A stretch of 22,969 nt of DNA, taken from positions 1 to 22,969 of the forward strand of contig JAMQCK010000439.1 of assembly GCA_024196135.1 (NCBI GenBank), read 5' to 3'. Below, piece by piece: positions 1 through 9,430 of the stretch. The stretch comes from Pleurotus ostreatus/Saccharomyces cerevisiae fusant. Taxonomy: Eukaryota; Opisthokonta. Within the stretch, counting starts at the first letter, position 1. Each line of letters opens with the position of its first letter. Under the pieces are notes generated by a model. The model worked only from the letters and a program-made list of their open reading frames with translations, was not told the origin of the DNA and ran no database searches. The position numbers and the translations under genes were made by a program.

Positions 1-788
1 ATGCGCGCTTCGAACGCGTCCTTCAGCTGAAGGAGGGACACACCAGCAGCCCGCGGTTTGGCGTCGCCCCATTCGCGCACAAGTGCCCAAAAGTCTGCGC
101 TTGATTTTCTCGCAGCGTTCCGCAATCTCTCCATGTTCTCCCAGAGTAGTTGGCGGTCGTGCGCGCGCGAGCGGTGCGACTCGGAGTGAGGGTCAACATC
201 ATCGATTTCGGGTGCGAGAGAGTAATAGGGACGAGGAGGTGGAGGATCGCGCGGCAGCGTCGTCCGGACCTTGCCTGTCAGAGAGACCACGCAGCCAGAC
301 GGCGGGACACAGATGGGAACGAGACAGTCAAGATTGTCGAGGGAGATTGCACCGTTTGCGTCCTGCGCAGTTATGGGTAGGGCGGCCAAGTTCCGAGCGG
401 CTTGCATGTGCTCCCCTTTAGGGCACTTCGTCCAGTGCGTGCTCGCATGACGGGAAGCGAGGCACATGCACAGTGCTCGAAGCGCGTCGCCACTGTTGGC
501 GTCCTTAGGTATCGAAGAATATTGTGACAGTGACACTGGGACGGTAATTGACGTCCTTCGCTGCCTTTTAGGCAGTGACGGCGAGCCGTGCGGGCTATCG
601 GGCCGCAAGGCCGCCAGCGCGCCTTCGGCGCGCGGTAAGCCCCTGCGCGAGCTAATACTATTGTGGGTTCCCCACCTAACTATTTTAAGCTTCAAAGGTG
701 AGTGACTTGTGGGTGTGTAGATATTGTCTACACGTGCGTTTGCTACTTGCCCAATAAGGTGATCTTTCCACGCGCGCGCCAGATTCAT
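1..788 (-). CDS. Partial ORF, possible retrotransposon-derived protein (runs off left edge)
   Basis: I read every codon of this frame from an ATG at 788-786 to the left edge and found no stop: 262 codons plus two bases. The nearest in-frame upstream stop is at 873-875, so 788 is the first possible Met. The protein starts MNLARAWKDHL. It has a Cys/His-containing stretch in the middle (CMCLASRHASTHWTKC), a Pro-rich segment, and a charged end that reads RQLLWENMERLRNAARK, then SSADFWALVREWGDAKPR and a terminal LKDAFEAR. That last part resembles, from memory, the segment just before the reverse-transcriptase domain in many Agaricomycete non-LTR element proteins (FW..VR.W.DPKPR...FEAR). No RT motifs lie inside the window. 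The first half could be open by chance in GC-rich DNA. It is divergent from the BAF60 gene at 991. Coding status fairly likely, identity tentative. Confidence 0.5.
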   Translation of the reverse strand, partial: MNLARAWKDHLIGQVANARVDNIYTPTSHSPLKLKIVRWGTHNSISSRRGLPRAEGALAALRPDSPHGSPSLPKRQRRTSITVPVSLSQYSSIPKDANSGDALRALCMCLASRHASTHWTKCPKGEHMQAARNLAALPITAQDANGAISLDNLDCLVPICVPPSGCVVSLTGKVRTTLPRDPPPPRPYYSLAPEIDDVDPHSESHRSRAHDRQLLWENMERLRNAARKSSADFWALVREWGDAKPRAAGVSLLQLKDAFEAR

Positions 789-990
789 ACCGCGCACCAA
801 CCCGTAAACGCGTCCTTGTCCTCGTCCCTGTTCTGGTCTGCCATCAGCACTCCCTCTAGCTCGCGTCCGACCCTAGTGTTCTCAATAAGAGCAGCGTCTT
901 CCGACAGAACGGCGCACGACCTCGCCCGGTGTCCTTCAAGCGTCAAGCGCGCTAGCGACATCTTCAACCTAAACCAGTCCCCCACTTACT

Positions 991-3534
991 ATGGACGCTC
1001 CCAAGTTCACCAAGTGCGTGCACCAGTACTTTCATTTTCCCAGAAAAGCTAACCTCTCCTGCTCCTCTCGCCATCCTTCAACTTGTCAACCTTCACATCC
1101 CGCCACCGTCCCCCAACACCTTGCGCATCACTCGCCAACAATGACCTCCCCGGTCATCATGACCTTCCCTCCAACCTACAAACTCCTCTTACGCGTCAAA
1201 TCTCTAATCATATCGACAACGCATCGAAAACACGTCGCCTGTCAACCCCGCCAGAAAGCGCAAGCTCACGAGCAAGTCCCTCCCCGCCAGCCTTGCGCAG
1301 ACGCCCGAGTTTGCGGAGGAGTCGCAGGTCAGTGCGCACGCCTTGTTCTCATCCTGCTCTGAGTGTGCGCTTCCCGCAATGTGCGGCTGCAACGCTACTC
1401 GCTCTCCGATCTCGTTCACCTGCGACACTGCTCTGTCCAAGCCATCCTCCCTGCTTCTGCTTTCTCTCGCACTCCTCATCTTGATGTTGCCCCATCATTG
1501 GCATTCTCGATGACACATGCTAACATAGCTCCTGCTAGATGTACACCTCCCTCCTCGAAACCGAACGGCGGCTCGACTGGACATTGTCGCGAAAGAAGGC
1601 TGAGGTGCAGGACGCGTTGACGAGGGTAGTAGGGGTGAGTGGTCTGCTTCGCGCGGCATTACAATACTGATAGACCACCTCCGTCCTTCGCGACCCACCC
1701 TCAACACCTCTCGACGCCATCCTTAACTCCACACCACCTTAACTCCCCATCCCCCGCAATTGGACACGCTCCGCCACGCTTAATTTCGCCACCAATCTGC
1801 ACCCCCAGACCACCCGCACCCTCCGCATCTTCCTCTCGCACACCGTCAGCGGCCAGCCGTGGCAGACCGGCGGCGTTCCGCCCGAGAACACGAACTTTGA
1901 GACCGGGGAGGGCATCCCCGCGTGGTCGTTCCGCATCGAGGGGCGGTTGTTGGAGGTGAGTGAGGGTGGTCGGGGTTAGTCGCGGGGGCGCGATGGAGTT
2001 GGGGAACGATCGGGCTGCTGCAGTCCTGGCATTGCCGACCATGTTACCGATTCAAGCTATATGCTGACCGCCACCTCCCTCCAGCCCCCCAACGCCCGAA
2101 CGAAGGACAAGGCGGCCACGACGCGCAAGTTCAGCACCTTCATCAAGCGCATGATCGTCGAGCTGGACCGCGACCCGAGCACGTATGCGGAGGGGAATGT
2201 GGTGGAGGTGAGTGCATTGAGCAGGTTGCTTGCTGAAGGCATCGAGCCGGACGCTTGCCGAGTGCATCGAGCCGGACGCATGCTGAGTGCATCGAGCCGG
2301 ACGCGTGCGTGTACATCATCCTGACCGTCCGCCCTAGTGGCCCAAAACGCCCGGCGGCGCCAATCCGCAGCTCGACGGCTTCACGATCCGCCGCGCGGGC
2401 GATACTCCGGTCGACATTCGCGTCTTGCTCCACCTCGAACACACGCCGGAGCAGTTTAAGGTGGACGAGCATTTGGGTGAGTGATTGGAAAGAGTATCTA
2501 ACGGCGCAATGAGCCGCTCATTGCGGTTCTGACGCTCTGGTCCACCATGCGGCACTTAGCTTTAGCGCTCGAAGAGCATATACTGACCTGTCCCTCCCAG
2601 CCAACATCATTGGCATCAAGCAAGAGAGCCGGCAGGGCGTCATCCAGGCGCTATGGAACTACGTCAAGATCAACGGCCTGCAGGACAAGGTCGACCGCAC
2701 GATGATCCACCTCGACGGGCCCTTGAAGCAGCTCGCCGGCCGCGCGGATATCCAGTTCCAGATGCTCCCCGCCCTAGCGAACAAGTTCCTCCGGCCGCCC
2801 GACCCGATTCTGCTGCGTTATACGCTCGACCCGAGCGTCTTCCCTGCTGATCGTCCCCTGGCGTTCGACGTGGAGCTGAAGATGGAGGACACGGGGATGA
2901 AGGGGCGGATGCAGGCGGTGGTGGCGCCGAGTAAGGAGCATTTGGCGGCGTTGGGGAAGTTGGAGGAGGAGGTGAGTGGGCCAGAGTTGGGTGTGGGCGT
3001 GACAGTCGGATAGCAGATGTGTTTGACTGGCGCGCCTAGCACTGCTTCGGCTGTATGGAACTCCTCGCTGATCGACACTCCCAGATCGCCCTCCACGTCC
3101 AATCCCTGCACAACGCGCATCTCAAGCGGTCGTTCTTATCCTCCTTCGCGGACGACCCGGCGACCTTCATCCAGCAGTGGCTCGAGAGCCAGAGTCGGGA
3201 CCTGGAGAATATACTCGGGAGCGGGCCGTCCATGGGGAAGACGCTGCGGGCGGAGGAGCTAAGGAGGGCAGAATTTTTCAAGTTGCCCTGGGTGGGGGAG
3301 GTGAGTAAAGCATTCCCCTATCTTCTCTCCAAACTTGGCGGGCCGGCATGCACTTGGTGGACGGTGCAACTTGTGTCGCTGAACGGGTCGATTGTTGCAC
3401 GTTGCTGGCCCAAAGCCTCGGGACCTGCGCAGCTAGCTCGTCGTCGTTCGAATATCTTTCTGATCACCTTTCTACAGGCCGTCGCCATCCAAGAAGGGCT
3501 ACGACATTCGCAGAAGGGAGTGCAGAATCCATAG
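991..3534 (+). CDS. SWI/SNF-RSC chromatin-remodelling subunit, BAF60/SMARCD/Rsc6 family (SWIB domain)
   Basis: Exons 991-1013, 1255-1327, 1539-1634, 1809-1955, 2085-2207, 2338-2476, 2601-2971, 3085-3300 and 3478-3534 join in phase to 414 aa. The product is a non-catalytic nuclear subunit of an ATP-dependent nucleosome remodeller. The N-terminus gives MDAPKFTKKRKLTSKSLP, matching the family's KKRKL..K.LP start, then QMYTSLLETERRLDWTLSRK. Residues about 50-95 hold LRIFLSHT and FRIEGRLLE; the SWIB/MDM2-like domain is about 194-272 (GIKQESRQGVIQALWNYVK, LQDKVDR); the C-terminal helical part includes FADDPATFIQQWLESQSRDL and RRAEFFKLPW. Length is slightly below yeast Rsc6 and human SMARCD because the disordered N-terminus is short. 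Intron 1 (1014-1254) is the least certain: its donor is GTGCGT and no AG occurs for about 206 nt before the acceptor. Identity is firm from these family blocks; the first exon is moderately sure. Confidence 0.93.
2207..2306 (+). repeat. 25-bp minisatellite inside BAF60 intron 5
   Basis: Three close copies of a 25-bp unit lie at 2232-2256, 2257-2281 and 2282-2306 (core GTGCATCGAGCCGGACGC). A fourth, more diverged copy at 2207-2231 begins exactly on the last exon base and the 5' splice donor (G|GTGAGTGCAT). The downstream copies carry GCTGA or GCCGAGT where the donor has GGTGAGT, so they are no longer GT donors. The array fills most of the 130-nt intron and does not enter either exon. Confidence 0.85.
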
Positions 3535-3892
3535 ATTGCTGCATCGGAGTGATGTCCGTCTTGGGCGTAGAATTGACTGTCTGTATGCCCATGTATACTG
3601 CTTGCACGTATTCTTGTACATGATCTTACTGCTCTGTATCCTGTTGAATGCTCGCATCCTTGACCTTACACACACGAGTCGCGAAGTACGTGACCTCTAC
3701 CTCGGGGCCAGCCTTCTGCCTCGGCGCGAGGGTGAACGAAATGAACAATTACGCTCCGGGCCGGAAACGCCGCCCGACAATGGCCACATCTAATTCGCAT
3801 CTAATCATCGTGCCCTTGCTTCTTGCCGTCACACCACAGATAGCTTCTAAGCATCTCGTTATCCTCACCCACCTCCACGTCAAGCGCGCAGC
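3535..3892. other. Intergenic region between BAF60 and BAR-SH3 genes
   Basis: This 358-base stretch must hold the 3' UTR of the BAF60 gene and the promoter and 5' UTR of the BAR-SH3 gene, both plus strand. I see no further coding region with recognisable content, no tRNA and no repeat array. Confidence 0.6.
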
Positions 3893-6800
3893 ATGGCTAG
3901 CCGACAGGTAAGCAAGCGCGCTGGTGGCACGATTGTGGTTACTCAACGCCGTCATCTCCTCATTGCCATTGGCGATCCTCGACCTTGCCATTGAACGTAC
4001 GATTATCTTAACCTCGACGCCCGACGATACTCGACTGGACGACGCTTGACTGGACGACGAACACGAACCACCTACCACTACATCACTATACGCATGGAAA
4101 AGCTCGGGAAGCTGCGCCAGTGGGCCGGCGAGGTGATCGCGTCGCGGGAGAAGACGACGGTGTCGGACGAGTTGCAGGAGCTCGAGCAGGATATCGAGCT
4201 CCGGAGGGCGGGGGCAAAGAGGTGAGTGCGCGGGTACACGGCCTGGCATTGCAGGGACTACTACCATCGTCATTGCTGGACGCACTCCCCCCATTATCCC
4301 TGCGCGCTATCGTCATGATACGGCTGCCATCCACTCGCAATCCCCTCAGTCCGCCCAATCCCCAGCTGTACTCAACCACCCGCGAATCCAACTCCCAACC
4401 CAACCCTCATGACACTTGACCCACGCTAACGCGCACTCCAGACTCGTCTACGCCGCGGAAGGCTTCGCGCATCTCCTCGCAAAGAAGAAGGCGAACGAGG
4501 CGATCGACAGCGGGGAGAAGCTGCTCCCGATTGACACGCTGGGTGTCGCGCAGATCACGCACGGGGAGGAATTCGAGTCGGAGTATGGTGAGTGCTCGTG
4601 CTTCGTGAAGGTTCGCCGAGCTGGTTGCGTTGGTTCCTAGGCATGCTATAGCTAGTGAACGAGAAGAGCATGACACGCCCGCGGCATAAACTCCTCCCCC
4701 TCGCTATACTGCCTGCCCTCGCTTGTCTATCCCTCACTCCCTCGCTCTCCCGTACCTGCCTGCCCTCGCTATTCGACCTGCCCATCCTAATTCCACTTAT
4801 CCTTCCCAATCCCACACAACCTCCCCATGCCCTTTCATTCAACCAACCCATTCATCCCAAGCCATCTTCCCTCATGCTGATCCACCCACCCAGGCGAAGC
4901 CCTCACCAAGCTCGGCCGCGCGCACTGCAAGATCGCGACGCTGCAGGAGACGTTCGCGCTGCAGTTCGAGGATACGTATCTCGCGTCGCTCAAGTCGCTG
5001 CTCGACGACATCCGCGAGTACGATGTGCAACGGAAGAAGCTGGAGAGTCGAAGGTTGAGCTATGATGCGGCGCATGCGAAGGTAAGTGACTAGTCTATGC
5101 GAAGGATAAGGAGCCGGCGCAGGCGCAGGTGAAAGAGCGAAAGCTGACGTACGCTCAGGTGGAGAAGCTGCGCGGGGCAGGCTCGAAGAAGGACAAGGAG
5201 AGGAAGGAGGCCGAGGAGGAACTGGAGAGGGCGCAGTTCCGATTGTGAGTACTGTGCCGACCGGGGGTTCTGTGTGTTGATAAAGTGGTTGACTTGATCT
5301 TTCGCAGTGAAGAAGCGGAGGAAGACCTGCGCGCGCATATCCACCAAATTCAGGAGTCGGAGGCTTCGCTGTTGCGTGAGGTGACGGTGCTGCTCGACTC
5401 GGAGATCAAGTACGTGAAGAACTGGCTGGAGATCCTGGAAGAGACCAGGGAAGATTGGCCCGAAACGTACGTTTATCCGCCCGTCCTCAGTCCGCTCGCT
5501 GACCCGTTCTATAGCAAAAGCATCCTTGCCACGAACAATGCCCCGACAAGAAAGCTGTCTACGTCCCGCGCGACTCACAACCGGCAAGCCTCCAGCCTAT
5601 CTCGTGCCACTGCGAGTGCACTGTCTCGTTCAACCTCATCCAAGCGCTCGGATCGCCCTCCAACGCCCGACTCGTCGGACGAAGAAGACCCCAAGGACAG
5701 CAAAGCTCGCTCTCGTGCGACATCACTGTCCCATAGCCGCTCCGGCTCGCGCGCTGACGTACGCCCTCCATCCCGTCCGCCCTCGAGGCCGGGCTCCTCG
5801 CTGGCCAGAAAACGCGCGGACAGCAATGTCACCGCTGGCGGCAAGGAAGACCGCGAAAAGGATAAGGACAAAGAGAAGGAAAAAGACAAGGACAAGGAGA
5901 AGTCCCGTAAGATGAGCGTCTCCAACTGGGCCGCCTCGCTCGGCCGGAGCAAGAAGAAGCCCGAAGAGGCGGAGGAGAAGGAGCCCGTGATGGCGCGCGA
6001 CGAGCGCAAGAAGTTCGCCTCGCTCGAGGACGTCGCACACGATAGCGACTCCGCCGCCGCCAACACCTCGACCTCCTCCTCTTCGCGCGTTGGCCTCCCG
6101 ATCATCGGGCGCAAGCAGTCGAACAAGAGCATGAAGAGCAAGTCACCGGCGGCGTCGCCGAAGCCGCCGGCACGCATCTTGAAGGCGCCGAGTCAGCGCG
6201 GGCTGAAGCGCGCGAGGGCGCTGTACGACTTTAGCGGCGCGCCGGACGAGCTGTCGTTCCGCGCGGGCGACGAGATTGCGGTCATAAGCGAGGTGCTGGA
6301 CGAGTGGTGGATGGGCGAGCTGGACGGGCGCAAGGGGCTGTTCCCGTCGAGTTATGTGGAGGTGCTGGAGAATCGGCACGCGGAGTCGGCGCCTGCGGCG
6401 GAGAAGGGCAGGGAGAGCGATGGAAGCCGCGCCTCGTCGCCCGTGGAGAGCGATTTCGACGATAACGACCTGAACGCGCGCCCGATGCAGCACAACGACG
6501 CGGGGATCTCGAGCAGTCCGTTCTTCAGCGTCGGTGCGAGCAAGCGGGAGAGCTTCGCGCCGAGCATCACGAGTAGTGCGGATGGGGATGAGGGCAGGGG
6601 ACTGCTCGGGGCGCGAGATGATGACGACGAGTACGGGAGCTCGACGCAGGGCCACAGCTCGTCTCATGGTCATAACTCGAGCTCGGGGTCGCTGGTGCGC
6701 GGTATGCTGAATGCGGCGCCGGCTATCACGCGTAGAGCGACGACCGGCGAGGCGAGCAAGCGCGCGCCTCCACCACCGCCTCCACGGAGGACAACTGGTG

Positions 6801-7108
6801 GCAGCGGCAGCCTGAGCATTCCGCCAATCCCTCCTCGCCGTCCACCTTCATCGCGTAGTCAGAGCTCAGCAAGCTCGAGCTCGTTGGCGTTGGGGTTGAA
6901 GCCGCAACAGAGGTAAGTCAGAAATAGCATGTCGGGTTCGAAGGTACTAACAGTCAGCCTCAGCGGCCACGACTACGACGTCTCGCCGTTCGAGAGCGCG
7001 TACGACCTGGACGCCATCGCGCAAGGGAAAGTAGGATGCGACCAGTTCAAGCAAAACCCTTTCAAGCCGCAGGGCTTCTGCAATAACTGCTTCCAGTTCC
7101 ACACATAG
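3893..7108 (+). CDS. BAR domain-SH3 domain adaptor protein with CxxC tail
   Basis: Exons 3893-3907, 4103-4221, 4442-4587, 4894-5081, 5159-5244, 5308-5466, 5515-6912 and 6964-7108 give 751 aa. It starts MASRQ|LGKLRQWAGEVIASREKT. Residues about 1-240 form an alpha-helical BAR-type domain (LVYAAEGFAHLLAKKK, LGRAHCKIATLQETFALQFE, KYVKNWLEILEE), expected to bind curved membranes. A Ser-rich low-complexity region and a Lys/Glu/Asp cluster (about 346-370) follow, then an SH3 domain about 470-525 with ALYDFSG, EWWMGELDGRKGLFPSSYVEVL, which binds Pro-rich partners. A Pro-run (PPPPPP) is near 655, and the last exon codes SPFESAYDLD and a final FCNNCFQFHT with a CxxC. Role is inferred: endocytosis or actin-linked membrane remodelling. 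An alternative start at 4094 (MEKLGKLRQW) would skip the first intron. Domain calls are firm, exact partner unknown. Confidence 0.92.
5467..5514 (+). other. 48-nt intron divisible by three in the BAR-SH3 gene
   Basis: The segment has a GTACGT donor, a GCTGAC branch site and a TATAG acceptor, so it looks like a genuine short intron. It is exactly 16 codons long and contains no stop in the reading frame, so retention would insert 16 residues just after the BAR domain (after DWPE) without a frameshift. Spliced is my preferred form. Confidence 0.65.
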
Positions 7109-7623
7109 ATGTGGCTTCTGTTGAGGGAAGCCCTGCGCGTCAGTGCTTTCTTAGGGATATACTTTGCTCGATGCTTTTGGTTGCTAGATCGGACATTTAC
7201 ACACGATAGACTATCCCGATAGGACTTTACATACGATACTGCCTCTAGAATGATACTATTCGAGCTGGTCTCCTTGCAGACGTGTGCAGGCTGAACAAAC
7301 GAAGGCTACGTCGGTTGTACCGAAACCGGAAGTCTGTTCAGATGCTACGGGGGATGATGCAAGACCTTGCAATTGGCAAGATGGGTCATGCCATATTCCA
7401 ACTGAGGACCTCGGAAACACACTACCGGTGCGCAAAGGACAGTCCTAAACGAGAACAATGGCGCGGCAATGGCCGGCGGTGCACGAGACCACGTGGGAGC
7501 CTTGCGAACCCGCGTTTGGCAAGGCGCGCCTCTTGTGATTGACCGTCACCAGGCTTACTCTTCTGTGCTATACTTGCGTCCAGGGGTACTCAGGGCGCTC
7601 AAATACAGCATACCCTCTTTTTC
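7109..7623. other. Intergenic region between BAR-SH3 and LCL3-like genes
   Basis: This stretch of 515 bases contains the 3' UTR of the BAR-SH3 gene and the upstream region of the nuclease gene. An open frame of about 86 codons near 7282-7542 shows no recognisable motif, and I do not call it. I saw no tRNA or repeat. Confidence 0.55.
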
Positions 7624-9002
7624 ATGCCGCTCATACCATGGCCAGCGAGCTCAGATGACTCTTCGAATGGCAAGGACAGCGAGAAGGATATTGCCACGAA
7701 AGCCAAGGTTTGTGTAGATGTTTACCAACAAGATATTGCTTGTCAATAATACTTCGCAGGAGCTTGTAGCACTGGCAGGAGAGATACCGCCAGAGTACTT
7801 CTCGGTCGCTGCCTTCGCCGCAGGGTCACTTTCTTTAGCGGCGAGCTACTTCGTGCACAAACGCTACTTTCGGTCGGTGCAGAGCTTTTCATGGAGGCGT
7901 ACGTGGACTGAGTGTACCATCTACTCTGGGCTCCAGGCGCATACCCAACGCAGAATGGGTGTCTCCAAATCACCTTGCGCGCAAGCGCTGGATCAAAGGG
8001 CGAGTGACGAGGTAAGCGCATACCTGCCTTCATCCGCACTTCAAGCGGTGCGAAAATTGGTGCCCCTCATATTCCGCGTCGTTATGACTGACACGATTCC
8101 AAGTGTCGGCGACAACGACAACTTCCGCTTCTACCACACCCCCGGCATCGGCTGGCGATGGCCTCTGAAGTTCCGTCGCGTGCCAACGCTTACCAAGGGT
8201 ACTTCTCCCTGATACCGTAAGTATAATGGGGCGCTGAGACCCAAGCAGAGCTGAAAGACCAAACGATCCACGTCCGCATCGCTGGGATAGACGCGCCTGA
8301 GGTACTATCCACTTCTTGCCTCCCTTCTGCCTTTCCAGCTTTTAACCTCTCGCGTATTCAACGTCCCGCCCAGAACGCCCACTTCGGCCGTCCCGCGCAG
8401 CCCTACGCGCAAGAAGCCCTCGCCTACCTCCGCGACCGCATTCTTGGCAAGACTGTCTTCTGCCAGCTTATTCGGCGGGATCAGTACGGGCGTGTGGTCT
8501 CGCACGTCCGCCTCGCGCCTCGATTCCTTCCAGGTACGCTGTTATGCCTTCTGTGCACATTCTCGTTTTCTTCCGTGCACATTTCCCTTCACCCTCGTCG
8601 TCCGTCGTCTCCTGCCTTCGGCACTCCTAACCCTCACCCAGCCACCCTCTTCCGCGGGCCCAACCTCGCCGAGGACATGCTCCGCAAGGGCTGGGCGACA
8701 ACGTACGAGCAGCACGGCGCAGAATATGGTGAAGGTGGCGTCGAACGGTACAAGCAAGTCGAGCAGGAAGCGAAGGACGCGCGGCGGGGAATCTGGGCGA
8801 AGGGCGTGCGGGGCGAGACGCCGGCGGAGTATAAGAGGAGGTGAGCCGGGTGTTTGCGCTCATCCTCGCAACAAACAACATCCATGCTGACCCCCTTCGT
8901 AGATATGCCCAAGCCGCAGACGGGGGCGAGCCGCCTCCAAAGGCGCGCGCGGAAAAGGAGCAGAAGAGGGGCTGGTTGCGGCGCTTGTTTGGCTGGAAGT
9001 AG
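7624..9002 (+). CDS. LCL3: LCL3-type membrane-anchored staphylococcal-nuclease-like endonuclease
   Basis: Exons 7624-7707, 7760-7872, 7937-8011, 8104-8198, 8249-8301, 8374-8533, 8642-8840 and 8903-9002 join in phase to 292 aa. The start [13 protein letters not shown] resembles fungal LCL3 proteins. A single hydrophobic segment at about residues 42-60 ([19 protein letters not shown]) should anchor it, in this family to mitochondria. The thermonuclease (SNase) domain follows: [18 protein letters not shown], then [10 protein letters not shown] with R132, D137 and E140, and RRDQYGRVV with R180. These correspond to the Arg, Asp, Glu and Arg active-site set of staphylococcal nuclease, so catalysis looks intact; the family is calcium-dependent. 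Also conserved are HFGRPAQPY and [11 protein letters not shown]. The C-terminus is basic ([12 protein letters not shown]). All introns are 50-108 nt, normal for the group. It faces the AA9 gene tail to tail. Confidence 0.93.
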
Positions 9003-9430
9003 TGATGGCTGGGAGTGACTAGTGACTAGTGATCCACGGCCTTGGTGCGCGAGGACGATTTAGAGTGTATCTCGCGTGGAAGACTCGCACGGTTTTCTTG
9101 GGGCTGACTTGAGAACCCAACTTATCACACATGCAATTGTGGCAGGCAGAAAGATGGATTCTCGTTACTAGATACCAGCGGCGGATCTCGAATCAAAATG
9201 TGTACAGGAAAACAAGCACGGCTCTGAAGAAAATTCGCATCTCCCGCGGAACGTCATCAAGACAGAGGCGCGGGCAAGATGCAAGCGCGCTCAGGACTAG
9301 CCGAAGAGCGCGGGGACTCAAGGGATCCCGCAGCTAGCTGGGGATCGCTGCGAAAGAAGTGGCCGTCAGCGCTCCGCTCATGCAACAAGGGAACGCGCCG
9401 CGAGACGGACAAGGACAAACTATACTCACT
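9003..9430. other. Tail-to-tail intergenic region, LCL3-like and AA9 genes
   Basis: These 428 bases separate two convergent stop codons, so they hold both 3' UTRs and polyadenylation signals. A tiny direct repeat (AGTGACT, about three copies, 9014-9033) follows the LCL3 stop. No other gene is visible. Confidence 0.55.

Noticed and set aside
601..633. Two adjacent hairpins (GGCC-GCAA-GGCC and GCGCGCC-TTC-GGCGCGC), possible ncRNA
   Set aside because: They lie inside the open minus-strand frame and code Ala/Leu/Arg-rich residues; no larger RNA fold or family is recognisable.
695..705. GTGAGT donor-like site on the plus strand at about 699
   Set aside because: No plus-strand exon with coding character precedes it, and it falls inside the open minus-strand frame.
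5575..6673. Long minus-strand frames opposite the BAR-SH3 gene (200 and 176 codons)
   Set aside because: Shadows of the GC-rich, Ser-rich last large exon, which has the SH3 domain on the plus strand.
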